Positions 34,302-47,900 of a stretch of 64,000 nucleotides of DNA are shown piece after piece (position 1 is the first letter of the stretch; the number at the start of each line of letters is the position of its first letter). The notes under the pieces are model-generated. The model worked only from the letters and a program-made list of their open reading frames with translations. It was not told where the DNA came from and made no database searches. The stretch covers positions 8,882,899-8,946,898 of the forward strand of contig OZ005694.1 of assembly GCA_963930775.1 (NCBI GenBank). The letters run 5' to 3'. Source of the DNA: Cliona cf. orientalis (taxonomy: Eukaryota > Porifera > Demospongiae > Clionaida > Clionaidae). The position numbers were made by a program, and so were the translations under genes.

Positions 34302-37042
34302 ATGGTAGGCCATAGATCATCCTTTGTTATATTATTTCTCTGGATCTCACTCCTCTCCTCCTCCCTCCATGAGGTGTGGTGCAGACCTAAAGAAGGTTTC
34401 CCTTCTAGACCTCGCAGGAATGAAGTAGCTGCCTCCTCTCTCAACTTCATGGTGGTTGGTGACTGGGGAGGTCAGGATGATCCTCCCTACTATACCGACC
34501 CTGAACAAGATGTAGCAAAACAGATGGGGGATATTGCAGCCAGTATGGGAGCACAGTTCACTCTCAGTATGGAGTTACTGATGTGGATGACCCTCGCTTT
34601 AAAGATACCTTCGAGGTACGCAAACTTCTAGTAAAATTAATATGTTTACATGAGGCTGCTATGTCAGTAGGGGTATATAGTGATATAAATCATATCAAAG
34701 TTACGCACTAGCAGTAACTGACTACCTGCATGTATGGAAGCACTTTATACTACAATGATTCATAGAATGGGATGCCCCTACACTCTGCTTCACGACAAGA
34801 TAGACACTAAATTTGAATTCAAATTATCTGTAGCTGTATTCACTTAATTATTAGTACCCTATCACATGACATGTATAACACGATAACATGATTCAGACAT
34901 GTATGACGAAATAGTGACATGGTGGCATGCATTAATGCCTTTCTATACTCTCTCTTTAGGATATCTTTAAAGCTGATTCCCTCCAATCTCGCTGGTACAT
35001 TGTCTGTGGTAACCACGATCACTATGGCAACTGCTCTGCTGAGATAGCCTACACCAAACAGTCCAACAGATGGTACTTCCCCGACTACTACTACTCAGAG
35101 GTATGTGCCTGCATGGATTAACAAAGTGTGTATGGGTGGGTGGGTGGGTTGGTGTGTATACAAAATGAGCTATGAATTGATGGCATGGCATTAGGGACTG
35201 ACTATAAGACTTAGTAAGATTGCTAGTCAAAGTGGGGTGGTGGGAGGGTGCCCTTTCAATATGATATAATAAGCAAGGAGCTAATTCATTATATACAAGA
35301 GTAGACTTTTCGCACTATAACTTCTTTTAGGAGATTGCCATTCCCGGATCCAATATCACCGTTGCACTGGTGTTTATAGACACCATCATACTGGCTGGGA
35401 AGTCACACCCAAAGGACATGTTCTCTTCCCCAGGTGGCCCGGACTCACAGCAGGCGGCGGACGATGAATGGGAATGGATTGATCAGACACTTGCCGGTTA
35501 TTCCAAACCTGGTTCCGGAGTAGGATGGATATTTGTGGCTGGCCACTATCCTGGTATGAATAATGTGCAATGTCATGGCCTCTATCAACACATAATATGA
35601 ATGGAAAGGTCTGAGGCCTTGTCATGCATCTATAGCTATGCACAATACTTATTGCGTCTATGTACTCTAACTATGAATAACAGAATGATTGCGCATTCTT
35701 TTTTGTGGGCAATTAATCATGCTATTCTGTGGGTGGCAGCTAATCGTATTCATATAAAATTTGAATTTCAAACTTAACTGTATTCATGGGTTGGTATGCC
35801 AACAATAAAACACCATGAATCTAGTCAATATGATTGGCTTAGAAGCTTGAGTGTGATGCCATGGTCATACTAAGCAACTCCTAAAGGGGGCGTAAAGTAA
35901 GGAAATATGATGCGACATGAATGATGGTAGCAATTACGTTTGAAATTGTCACTGTGAATGAAGTTGTCAATCTTTGATCAGGTGCTTAGACAATGTCCAT
36001 TAACAAACAGAAACACATGAATGTCAACAAGCACTCAATTATGAGTGCTTAACACATGCAGGCACGTAACTGCAGCTGATAGAAAGCTTAGACAGAGAGA
36101 TCCTAGCTATACACATGCACAGAGATAGAGAGAGAGTACAACACACCCACCCACCCATACACAAATAGTCTGGTCTGTGGGGCACCACGGTCCCACTGAT
36201 GTTCTGGTTGAGAAGCTAAACCCGATGCTGGTGAAATACAAAGTGGCCGCTTACTTCAGCGGCCATGACCACGATATGCAGCACCTCAATGATTCAGGGG
36301 TACAGTACTTCCTGTCTGGAGCTGGGCACCTTGTAGAATCTTCACAAAAACACAAGGTGGGCAAAAAAATTTTGAGGAAATTGATCTGTACACAAGCAGT
36401 ATCTACAGCCCAAAAATCAAAAGCTTAAGAGTATATCTATTCTTTATTGATCATTTTACACGTGTGCACATGCACACACACTAGGATGATGTGCCTAAGG
36501 ACTCCCTCAAGTTCTGATCTTCTATGGTCCTGACGATGATTCAGACTCGAAGGGAGGCTTCACTACCGTCAGTGTAGGCACTGACACCATGAATGTTACA
36601 TTCTACAATTACAAAGGTACACATGCATGTACATGTATAGTTACGAATATTATTAGTCCATGGGCATTCTTGTAAGTTAATAGATAATAATTATGTACCT
36701 AGGATGATCAGGTACATTGATGACTCAGCACATAGGCGTAGGAACCATGGGGGCTCCGGGGACTGGTGCCCCCCTATGTTTTCTGATAGAACTTTACATA
36801 GCTAGACTCAATTTTATACACACTGATCATACTGCTCTTGCCTATAGATCTGTAGAGTCCCCCTTTACCAAACCATCTTCCTACGCCCCTGCAGCAATCA
36901 AGCCTCTCACACACACACACACACACACAATGCCATGCATACACGTGCACATAATTATTATACATGTACATACACACACAATGCATACTACCTGCTTTTA
37001 GGTCACAATAAGTACCAAGTGACAGTTTCCAGACCCACATGA
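34302..37042 (+). pseudogene. ACP5: ACP5-like purple acid phosphatase, right copy, two frame lesions
   Basis: Exons 34302-34615, 34960-35100, 35331-35553, 36169-36356, 36485-36616, 37002-37042. Start MVGHRSSFVILFLW is a signal peptide, fitting a secreted or lysosomal enzyme. Metal motifs: GDWGG, GNHDH, AGHYP, VGHHGPTD, GHDHDMQ. Two lesions: about 22 bases are missing in exon 1 between TLSM and the downstream VTDVDDPRF region, removing the GDN motif expected there and shifting frame; and exon 5 has five extra bases (tgatc) giving TGA at 36,515-36,517. Exon lengths sum to 1,039; correcting both gives a multiple of three (351 aa), near the human 325. So the gene structure is otherwise complete. 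The left copy is intact at the exon 5 site. Either a recently dead gene or local sequence error at one or both sites. Confidence 0.8.
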
Positions 37043-39955
37043 ATCACAAGAATTTTAAAGTTTATTTCATTGCAACAAAATAATAATAATCAAACTCTGT
37101 GTGAAACTGACTACATTATTATAACAAACAATATTATTATGGGCTAAAGTGATTGTGAATTAACTTGCTGTGCACAAAAATTAACAATAAATTAGAGTGG
37201 TGAACAAATACTCCATACAATACAATAATAATAATTGAGCCACTTGTATCATGCCAAAAATAATATAATATCAAAACGTACCATAATAATAAAACAACCA
37301 CTTGCCTAGTCTTTGTCATTTGTTTGGTGTGACTGTTTCGCTGAAGCCTCTGCCAATTTCTCAATGACACCCTTGACTAGCCTGTGCATGTCGAGAGCTC
37401 TCATCTGCCCACTTTCAATCACCTCCTGGTGGCTGGGGGGAACCTTATCAGAGTCATGTTCCAGGATAACACAATTAGTGATCAAAGACATACCTGCAAT
37501 TAAGGCATAATATGATGGTCGCTCAAACGTAATTGTATATAATTATAACAATTCTTGTTTGTGATTGAATCCTTCCTTTTGTGAATGTCATGTACAATGT
37601 ATACACAACAATTATTATTCGTATTATTAGGACCTGACCATACATGTAGGCTGAGTATTCACCTTAGCACTATAAGGTGATTTTGAAAACATTATACCTT
37701 CTCCTTGGATTACATTTTTTATTACATGTTTACAAGGATCATTTTTTTGAGTCACGTCCCCAGTCACCCCAATGTTCTTCAACGCATGTGAGAAAATAAT
37801 CAGGGTGACTAGGGACAAAGCTAATATGCAATATCATTTTTATAGGGGGTGGGGGGGATACACAAGTAGCGTATTCTATAGATTGTCATCGGCAGTTTAG
37901 GAATGGAAGGTACATTGGATATACAACCCCTAATCAATGACCTAGACATAGCTACTCTAATGGACCCATTACAAACAACATCGTAGCATAGAAACAGCTC
38001 TCACCTAGCACCTTTATGTCGGCATGTCTTGCAATGATGACCTCCGGTGCAGTGCTCATCCCAACAGCGTCAGCTCCAATGTTCCGTAGAAAGATCGACT
38101 CGGACGGTGTCTCATAGTTGGGTCCGCTGATGTGAACATAGACCCCTTCTCGTACGAACGAGTCCATTCCCAGGTCAAAGGCTGCCTGTTTAGCGAACCG
38201 CCGTAGCTCTCTGTCGTAGGCCGTGGTCATGGCTGGGAAACGAGGACCAAATCTGCAAAGGGTTATAAATAACCATAGATATAATAATATAATCTAAGAA
38301 ATAACACACTCTTTCAATCAAACTGCTAACTGCATGTATGGCACAATAAATATCCTCGTTCCCAGGTCCATTCCAACATTTCAACAAAAGCTGGCAACGA
38401 GGCTTGTATAATGCACCCACTTTGCTTTAAAAGAAATTAAACACATGAAGTGGTTTACATACCTAATGTCATCCTTCTTATTAGTAGAATTTAGACTACA
38501 TGTACACTGTACATAAAAACCATTCTGAGCAATTAAGAGGCTGTGTACTCCCTGATCCTTGCTAATTAATGACATACCTGTCCTCATTATCTCCAATGAG
38601 TGGGTTGGCCCCTGTCATCCCGGCCAGATTGATGTGGTCCTTCATGATCATGATGTCGCCCATGTTGTAGTCGGGGTTGAGCCCGCCGGCCGCATTGGTC
38701 ACTATGATGACCTTTACACCCAGTAGCTTCATCACACGAACAGGCATCGTCAGCTGTGAGTGTACAGGATTTATGAGGGGTAAAAAAATTAATTTTGGAG
38801 AGGTTTTGCAGATGTAGATAAGGTCTCAGGCTGTGTGTATAGTTATAGGATTCGTGAGCTAGGGGGAAATTTTATTATTAAACGAGGCTCTGCATTTTAT
38901 TTACTTTTTATAGGGGGTGGGCCCAGGGGGGTTGCACCAGGGTACTGTGTATTCTATAGATTGTCATCGGCAGTTTAGGAATGCAAGGTACATTGGATGT
39001 ACGACCCCTAATCAATGACCTAGACATAGCTACACTAATGGACCCACTAGCTACGTATAGCATCATGATACACGCACTGGGATACACTGACTGTACAATA
39101 ATTCAGAACTGATACTACTCTAGTCAAAAATCATTATTATCGATACTAGTGCGTACATACATACTATTACATATACATTTTTCCCAATGGGAGCAACTAT
39201 CAATTATTAGCCAGATATCCTTGGCGCTATTTACGATGATTACTATGTAAGTAATACTCAGTAATGCCATTATAGTGTTATACTGGTGCAATACATGTAC
39301 AAGCCCCGCGTACTATCAGTCTATATTACAGCCTTACCATATACGGGGAAATGGTACATATGTGAGTGGGTGTAGGTCACGTACATGTACGCACACACGC
39401 ACATATGCAGCTGTGCACGCACACTTGTGTACAGTGACTAGCGCGTGCGTGCCCGCTTGATTAAGAGGAATCTCCCCATCATTATCAAAAGCTCGAGTGC
39501 ATGTAAACTGTTATTGTTCATTCATACAGGTAAAGGAAAACACAGGTTGAAAGCTTGCATAAACATGCTATAACGACGTATTGTTATGATGTACATACAG
39601 AGAATAATGCTTCCAGAGATAGCCTTATACATGCACACTACATAATAATATATACATGTGTACTACTACAATACAGGACTTGTACAGCTGACATTTGAAA
39701 TTCGAATTTGAACTGTGTCTATAAATCGACACTTGTGTACATGTATGTAAGCATGTGACAGTTATAATAGCAATAACTATGCTTTTCCCAAAGTGTATGC
39801 ATTATACCCATCAACATGAAATGCAGCGTAAACACCATTCAAAATTTTGAATTTGAATTGTTTTGTAAACTTGAGCAGTAAGTGTACTCATCAGAATGGA
39901 GGAAGCTATAATCATTTGAAACACGAATACATCAGCTTCCAAATACATGTAGCTT

Positions 39956-39991
<36 letters not shown>

Positions 39992-40000
39992 ATACATCCA
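36908..40000. repeat. CA microsatellites in right arm
   Basis: (CA)n runs at about 36,909-36,929 (last ACP5 intron) and 39,957-39,988 (PNP intron). The second is about seven bases longer than its left-arm partner. Confidence 0.85.
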
Positions 40001-41261
40001 TAAGATGGACAGATCGATGGCATAAACTGTCGAATAAACTGTCGAATCCAAACTTGAACTGTAGGGTATTGTGTAATATTCTTTACATAACTATGCAGAG
40101 GTAGTGTATTCCTACTTCAACAAGATGAATGTCATGTATACGTGCATGTATATACATGTATGTACATGTCAATTGCTACTGCCTACTGGTGCTTCTAGAA
40201 CCAACTATATACATGTACAATGATCGACAGGTAGCTAATGTAGTTAGCCAGTCATCAGTGTAGGGGGACAAACAACTCGTGACCGACACGCAACAATGGA
40301 GGCTGAATGCATATTGGAACTCTCGTCAAACAATGGATAACTATCTAAGAGCAAAGCAAAGACAATGCCTGTAATAATGTCATATCATACCATGACACAT
40401 GAGAACTCGGTACGTTTAACATCAGATTCTACTTCATACCAATCCCAAACCTAAGGGGCAATTAACCTAATCCCAGTAAAAGCCAGAGCCACTTAGATAT
40501 TGATCTCACCATTCCCAAACTTGCGAGTGTGAGTTTTTCTAATGTAGATGGCAACCCTGGCCTGCTCATTAATATAAGGTGCACAAGAAATCGGACTCCA
40601 ATCGCCGCCAGGACCCATGCAATGTCCTTACATATACATGTGCAGAATTGTAATAGACAAAAAAGTACAACTGTATATACCGTATTACCTCTAATTTAAC
40701 GGACACCAGAAAAATAATTATTTTGGCAAATGTCCGCTATAATTAGAGCACACGAAAATAGCCGGCGTTCGAAGTGTCCGATGAATTAGAACACGCTTTC
40801 ACGCATGCGCATTCGGTCAAATGGACGTGCGATCGAGCACTGCAGAGATTGAGAAAATGAGACGGTACCTGGAGCTCCCTGTTCATGGTGGGAAAGAGAA
40901 CAAATTTTGCTCGATCAGTACCACGCTAGCGCGAGCTGTCCAACGATGTCCGGACAACAAAAACTCAAACTTCATTGACTGTCCGGTGTAATTAGAGGTA
41001 AAAAATAATTCGAAGTGGTGTCCGGATAATTAGAGATGTCCGTTAAATTAGAGACAATACGGTATATCTGATATTTAAAGGATAACTTGAGTGAAATTGG
41101 TGGGGATGAATGGTGAATAATGGCGCTCACCTTCCATGGGGGGTGCCCCTCGTAATAATGGAAGCGTCCCTGCATACAGACCACAGGGTGGCCAGAGATA
41201 TGGCCAAACACCAGGTTACCCTTGTGACCCTTCACTGCATGGAAGGAGAGAGGGAGAGGGG

Positions 41262-41292
<31 letters not shown>

Positions 41293-43437
41293 GAGAGGTC
41301 ACAAAAAACACGATAAATTCGATATTGAGATAGGAAATGGTCGTCAGAAGCTACAGGTACAATATATTAATAGTACTGGGTCACTTTTAAGAATTTCCCG
41401 TTAGGTAATGGTCGTCAGAGGTTACAAGTACAATAGTGTAGGCTGCAATACAATCATAACTATAATTATACACGGGGACAACACATACCTGTGGTAGTTG
41501 GAAAATTGGGGATATCCTTATAAGGGAAAACGTCCGTATCATTATCCTTGTCCAAATCCTCGGCCAGCTCCCCCAGGCCAGAGCCGCAGATGATACCAAC
41601 CTCGGGACGAATCTTGGTCCTCTGCAGGAGGTGGCGAGTGACAGACTGCACGTCTTCGTAGGTCATCTGGTCACCGGACACAGAGATAGATCGAGAGACA
41701 GCTGCAGATCTAGAGGAGGTGGCGGATGATGTGGAGGACGGCGTAGCTTCTCCGTCCAGCAGGGGCTTGGTGCTGGCTCCATCGTGATCCATAAGATTCC
41801 TCTTGAGCTTGCTGAAAAAAAAAATGTGTGAAGGGAGAGAGAGGAAGGAGGAAAGGAGTTTGGAGGGTTGAGAGTAAGAGGTGTTCGGAAATGGTCGTCA
41901 AAACCACAGGATAATTATTATTATTGCTATACAACACAATACTGTTATTCATAGTCAAGTTTGGGCCACACATAATAATTATCATATGCACCCACCCACA
42001 CATGCATTCTTTGTACACCCCTTGTCACATGACATATATATGTAGTACACAAATACACCCCCACCACACCCACCTCATGTCCAAAAAGGTCACTACCAAT
42101 ACTATAATTATGCAAGTGTGGTTAGGATACTCCTAATGGCCTGATTTAGGCTAGTCAGCTGACTATCATATCGGTACAAGTAAACTATGGATTGTTCTAC
42201 AACAAAAGGACTACAAAGACGTAAAATTATTAATACAAACTTCAATGTCATGCAAAAGGAAGCTGGGCTTGGTGAAATTTTTAATCTGCAAACACAGTAA
42301 TAATATGATACAATGTACACGTACATGTACATAATAGGGTCCACATGCGTATATATTCCACGTGCATACATGCTAGATTATTGTTTGACTATTTATTTGG
42401 ATTGCATAATTACTACAAAAGCTCTACAATTGCGAGCCATCTGGCCACATACCTGGAAGGGCTGTGATCTCACATAATAATGCATTGCATACACTATACA
42501 ACCTCGCCACATCACAAAGCAACTAGTAAAATTTAATAGCCACAATTGTGATCACATGAAGCTCAGACCACATGCTGTCTTTCAAGGCTCGCTATTGCTA
42601 TGCTACAGTAAAGTATGCTTTTATTGACGTTAGTGTGTTTTGACAGTGGAATTTAATTTGACAAGTTTGTGCAATCACTAAGTTGCTCTGTGCATATATC
42701 AACTACTTATGTACACATTTTCAGTATACCACTAATTAAGTTAAATTTTATACACAAGACCATAACTACTGACGGGCACATACATGTATACGTTTAATAA
42801 TATGATCTCAACTGGCATTTGCTTCCACTGCATTGCTACCCTATTGTGCCCCAACCCCCACTTCCTGAACAGTGATGAATGCTACAGGTAGAGTACATGT
42901 AAACTTAAGACGCCCCTAAGGAATTAATGGCCGAAATATTATTATTCCTCTTGCCCCAGTCCTAACTATGCTCTTAAAGAGTATAAACACCACATAAAGT
43001 AGTATATAGTATGTACATGTTTATTATGAGTCATATTGCACTTATTGTTATCATTAATTTTGTCTATGTTGTCATAAATTAAAGCCCAATTAATCGTCAA
43101 TGTAAACAAATTGTGTGAAATACCTCACTGATGGGTAGCTATGGGTGTCAAAAAGCTATTAACATCTATTAAAACTATCCTTACCACAACGGAGAAGAAC
43201 ACACTGTATACACAATGAATAGAAGTACCTTCACACCAACTAGCTATTACATAACCCTCTCTCTCTCCCACTGCTATGATACCTTTTGGCGTGCGAGTGG
43301 TCCAGCTGCTCTGCTTTGCTGCTAGGAAGCGCTTCCACCACGGCGCCTCCTGATGGAATGGAATAGTCCGTCTCCTCCACGCCGTCTCCCTCGAGCCGCG
43401 TTCTCTTTGAACTAGGTAACTGCCGTGAGTCGGCCAT
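37306..43437 (-). CDS. PNP: purine nucleoside phosphorylase, intact
   Basis: Phosphorolysis of inosine, guanosine and their deoxy forms; cytosolic purine salvage. Exons: 43283-43437, 41489-41811, 41131-41234, 38578-38753, 38005-38252, 37306-37493; 1,194 bases, 397 aa, longer than human (289) because of a charged, Ser-rich N-terminal extension of about 100 residues. Motifs in order: [10 protein letters not shown] (phosphate-binding Ser), GHKGNLVFG (His), [11 protein letters not shown] (Arg, His, Tyr), [16 protein letters not shown] (Glu for the purine; Tyr where human has Phe200), GMSTAPEV (Met), SLITNCVI (purine Asn), and SHQEV (His for ribose). All are present. The first exon ([17 protein letters not shown]) has a basic patch that could be a nuclear signal. 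A further Met at 41,792 in exon 2 could start a shorter form. Head-to-head with FITM2. This is the working copy; the left one is broken. Confidence 0.93.
40678..41064. mobile_element. inverted-repeat element, taccgtattacctctaattt ends
   Basis: Terminal inverted repeats of about 28 bases with two mismatches, flanked by TA. Inside, the words gtccg and aattagag recur in both orientations. About 390 bases, no reading frame; MITE-like. It lies in the PNP intron between exons 3 and 4. Its outermost bases (taccgtatt) match those of the element at 49,446-49,670. Confidence 0.75.
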
Positions 43438-43697
43438 GACCACAGAACTGTAGGGTATCAAGAAACAGAAACACTATCTGGTAATGGTTGTACTCGTACT
43501 CGCGCGCGCAGTGCATGCAAATGACCATTGACCATCGTGCGTCACAAATATTGACCTTTGACCCCACACAAGTTGCAGCGCGCTATATACACCCTCATTC
43601 TTTTTAATTCTCTTGAGATTGAAGGGTGTGGCTAGCGAGAGAAGGTGCCTCATTCATCAACGAAGGAAGACAAGTCACAGTAGCTACCTGAAAGATC
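43438..43697. promoter_or_regulatory. bidirectional promoter, PNP / FITM2
   Basis: 260 bases between divergent start codons. It has a short CpG-rich word (actcgcgcgcgcagtgcatg, about 43,499) and no obvious TATA box near either start. Confidence 0.5.
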
Positions 43698-44594
43698 ATG
43701 AGTCTACCTATAGTTCAACCCAAGACGTTCGTGAGGAAAATCGTCCACGGAACGCTCCACGCGCCCATTCTAAATAAAGCACTCCTTCTCTTCGCAATCG
43801 TACTACTTGGCTCCTCGCTATGCGCGTACGAGCTGAGTCCCGACAGCCCCCTTTCCGACCGACACAATCCCCTAAATATCTATCTAGTGAAACTTTCGTG
43901 GGGATGGACGCTCATATGTATCGTGCCCACTATCCTAATCACTTCATTTCTCTACTCTGGACTCAACTTTCGAGTGATTTTGCGCCATTTCGGCCGACTG
44001 GGCGTGGCTCACTTGATCTGGATGTGTATCACCTCCCTATTCGTCCTGATAGACAGCTACACGGGTGTATGTAGTAACGAAGGAATTTTGAAACGCTCAG
44101 AATGCATCAAGCAGGGCCACAGATGGATAGGGTTCGACATCTCCGGACACATATTTCTACTGACCTATTGCATATACATCATAACCGAGGAGTGCGCCAA
44201 CATTAAACTGGAGGTGTGGGGCGAGTACGACGGTGCTCTACAGTTTCAGAACCGCGTTGTGGACAAACTGACAGACAATGCGAAACAAACGCTGCCTCAA
44301 GTTCACCGCTTGAGTAGCTACTTCATCGACAAATTGGAGATTCTTGCACTGGCCGAGGTTCTACTATGGACAGTAATGGTGATGGCAACCTCTCTCTATT
44401 TCCACTCGTTTGCTGAAAAGATTCTCGGCTACTTATTCGGAGTGGTGTTGTGGTATATGACTTACAGGGTACTCTACGGCGGGTCCGCCTATGTTCCTTG
44501 TACCCCTGACGAGGGTATGCTACACCCTCTGAGACATTTGAGAAGTGGTGGTGAAGGAGTTACACCACCAAATGATCGTAGACACTCCTCTTGA
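43698..44594 (+). CDS. FITM2: FITM2-like fat storage-inducing transmembrane protein
   Basis: Single-exon gene, 298 aa (human FITM2 262). ER membrane lipid phosphatase-like protein needed for lipid droplet budding and ER homeostasis. The sequence follows the family: NPLNIYLVKLSWGWTL, then a Cys-flanked loop YTGVCSNEG, then GFDISGHIFLL with the first conserved His at residue 151, and LYFHSFAEKILG with the second at residue 236; these two His are the proposed catalytic pair. About six hydrophobic segments are spread through the protein. The start is preceded by a gene-free 260-base promoter shared with PNP. The C-terminal tail (after about residue 262) is polar and not shared with the human protein. 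No intron, unlike its neighbours. Confidence 0.93.
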   Translation: MSLPIVQPKTFVRKIVHGTLHAPILNKALLLFAIVLLGSSLCAYELSPDSPLSDRHNPLNIYLVKLSWGWTLICIVPTILITSFLYSGLNFRVILRHFGRLGVAHLIWMCITSLFVLIDSYTGVCSNEGILKRSECIKQGHRWIGFDISGHIFLLTYCIYIITEECANIKLEVWGEYDGALQFQNRVVDKLTDNAKQTLPQVHRLSSYFIDKLEILALAEVLLWTVMVMATSLYFHSFAEKILGYLFGVVLWYMTYRVLYGGSAYVPCTPDEGMLHPLRHLRSGGEGVTPPNDRRHSS

Positions 44595-44948
44595 TTAGCA
44601 CTACTGACAGTCGACAGCACCAATCCATGCAGTAGGCTATAATTTATTATAATAGTGTTATATTATAGTGTACAAGGCAAAAATATTTTTTTTATTCTAT
44701 TCTGGTGTAACAAGAACGAGCTATGCCAATTAGTATCAGATTCTATTATAATAATATTATTATACCCAACCAAGAACCTCAGTATGTATTATAGTGACCA
44801 CGCAGAGTTTCAACAGACAATCTCACAGATCTATTGTAGTTTATTTATTTATTTTTGTCAAACAGTTCCATAGATACATGTATGCAATTTTATGACATTG
44901 TAATATCATGCAATTATTATTCTGGCTTTAATTACAAGCTACGCTCAA
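44595..44948. other. convergent intergenic, FITM2 / TRIM-type gene
   Basis: 3' ends of two convergent genes. AT-rich; contains possible polyadenylation-type sequence but no clear AATAAA for either gene was confirmed. No other feature seen. Confidence 0.45.
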
Positions 44949-47900
44949 CTAAAACCAGTCTGGTTCTTCCCCATCCTCCCTTCTCTCGCCTCCTTCGTCC
45001 CTCTCATTCAGCACACCTCCACTTCCTGCAACGTCCAGATCCCCCGAATCAATCGACACCTGTAGCGTGGTCCCATTCTGTTCCAACTGTAGCCGAATCC
45101 CATGTCCCCCATGGCCGGATCCCGTTCCAGAGGCCCCTCCTCCCACTTCCCCGTGGTCGGTCGTCCACGAGAGGTGCCGTGGGAAGACTACCTCGGAGTC
45201 ACGTCCCTCGGAATCTACGGGAAGACTGATATGGTGACCAAACGCAAAATCTGTGTCTTCTTGCTCGGTGGTCTGCAGGGGAGAGGGAGAGGGGCTGGAG
45301 CCTGGAACATTAGGAGTGTTTGTATTGAGTGTTGAGTCCAATATCGAGGTAGCATAGCCTACAAATTGATCAAGAAAATTTCATATTTCAGAACAGTTGT
45401 AAATTTTGATATAGGCAGCGGGATATCAGGTCTGGGATTGGTTATGGAAGATAGGCCACTAACTTTTTCAGGAGCAATACATAATATTAACTAATAATTA
45501 TTACAAGAGCTTTTATAGCTGTAATGATGATTATAGAAAGATTGAAAATGCTAGCCTTGAGAGTAAAAGCATAATAACTAAGCACAATCTTACTCTGGTC
45601 GGCAGTAGTTTCCAGTTCCTCATCAGAGTCAATGGGACTCTCTTCACCCACTCTCCCTCCTCCAAAAAGCCTACTTCTCCTGATAGCTTCAATGGAGTCC
45701 ATCACTGTCATCGATACAAACGATCCACTCCCCCCAACAGGATAAGGACGAGATGAAGAGGAGACATCACTTTCATCATCCTCTCCCTCCACTTGGAAGC
45801 TCCGAGCATGATTCCCTCCTCCCCCAGTGTCATGGTGCAAAGAATCATCGGACGAATCTGAATCGTTACCTGGCATCCTACCTTGCAGCAGTTGGCTACT
45901 GTAGGTGTCTAACATACTCAACGTTGTAGCCGTGTCGTCTTCTACGATGTGTAGCCGATGTCTAGATTCTCTAGGCGGCGAGCCACCATCGAGGTCATCT
46001 TGGCTATCATTCCCATCTTCTTCCTCCTCTTCGCTGATATCTTCCACTGCTGTTTGTTGGTTCATTGAGTCCATGGCTCGCTGGAGCTGGTCGGCTAGCA
46101 TTCGCTGTCTGTGGTAGTTGGAGGTGGAGCTGCTGAAGAGGAGAGAGGTGGAACTCTTCGAGGCCTGTGTGGGAGACATGGCGTCTCCTCCACCACTGCC
46201 GGCAGCGCTAGGATCGGAGTCACGATCGCGTCGTGGGGTGTTGTTGGGGGTGGAGCCAGAGGGTCTCAGCGAACTAAGACCTGAAATGTACATACAGCAG
46301 GACTTGATGAGATTTTCAATAATTATACGATGTCCTTAATGTACCAATGTATAACTGATTCTCATTAATGAAAAAGCTTCATTTTGTTAATTGATAGGGC
46401 TGCTAGCTAATCTAATCTAATTAGGTCTAAGCTGCAAATAATACAATTTAAATTTTGATGTTTACTGCATAATAAATTCTATCGTACAGTCATTACTAAC
46501 CTGAGGCTTGGTTTGGCGACAACAGAGGTAGAGAGTGGCGCTGGTGCATACCACCAAGACCAGTGGCGGATGGATGATCATCCCACCGACGACGGACACG
46601 CCTCCCTCCCGCTCCCCCTGGGTCGGCTAGATCCAATTTCGGCATGAAGCTAGCTCCTCCCCCCGTCGCCCTACTACTACCACCAACACTTCCGCCAGCA
46701 GCTCCATCTGCAAAATGAGTCTCCTGTGAATGAAGTAGCTCCCTTGCCCTTCTCTTTAAGAAATCAAGATCTTCGTCCCGATCTCGATCACCACGATCCC
46801 GAAGGCTAGCTCCACCCAAACCACTCCCACCACCAATACCACCACTATTGCGACCCAACTGATGAACAGGAGGAGTGTGATCTTGAAACGACGAGCTATT
46901 CTCTTCACCCCCTCCTCCTCCTGCTCCAACTCCAGCTCCAGCAAGATTATGATCATCACTTAGTCTATCATCATCATCGTCGTAGCCATCAAGCATGCTA
47001 CTCTCGCTCTCGCTCTCTGAAGTTTCATCTTCGGACAGGTCCATGGCTCCCTTGGTGTGGAGCATGTCTGTGTTGAATTTCAGTTGGCAACTCTCGAGGA
47101 TTTCATCGATAGAGTCGTCGTATTCTGAGCGAGTCAGCTTGCATTTTATCCACGGGTTGATGATGGGCTGGAGGGAGAGGCCGTTAGCTCGCTCCTGGAG
47201 ACCATCAACCTGCAGAAAATTATTTGTAATTATGATCCTAGGTTCGAAAGAGTTGCTCATTGAGTAATTATTTGGGGAGAGAGAAGGAATGAATTTGGAG
47301 TTGTCATAATCCCTCCCTAGCTCAAAAAGGCCTATCTTTTTAGCATGGTTCAGATACACAGTAGGCACTAGGATGGTTTCTGTCTGTTCGGTGGAAGACA
47401 AATTGTCACGATTGCTATTGTATTTTACCGCACTGATGATGTCTTCCTCCTGTGCGAGTGCTTCTAGTGGGTCTCCTTCAATCAGAGACTGGCAGTTGGC
47501 CTGGATCGACTCCGAGTCCTTGATGGCATTGCTCAGGGATCTGGAAAAAGGACAAGAACATAGTACATACATGTTTTCACGTTGATAATCTAAGTTGAAA
47601 GCCTGGAACACCACCAGAATGATGTACAATGTCATGTAAGTCGAAAGATAATGATATGTCCTGAAAAAACTAAAATGATGACATAATAGATGAGGTTGCT
47701 AAGAATCACAATCTGGCAATGGAGTGATCAACCGTGGAATGTTGAAGCATGTGCGCATATACATGTACATGTATATGCATGTAACGACCACAGAAATGCT
47801 GTTTGCTGAAAGGTACATGTACTAAGTCTATAGGTAAATTCCCAGGGGGTCCTCATACAAAAAATTAATGATGATAGTGCGTTGTATACTTACTTGAGTT

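Larger units (their letters stand above)
35675..41460. repeat. segmental duplication, right arm (ACP5 - PNP)
   Basis: Colinear with about 20-10,600 (see left arm). It lacks the SAMHD1 gene and the hairpin insertions found on the left. The two arms differ by scattered substitutions and small indels in introns, so the event is not very recent. Confidence 0.85.

Noticed and set aside
34840-35643. Minus-strand open frames over ACP5 exons
   Set aside because: The plus strand carries GNHDH and AGHYP with proper splice sites; the minus frames are shadows.
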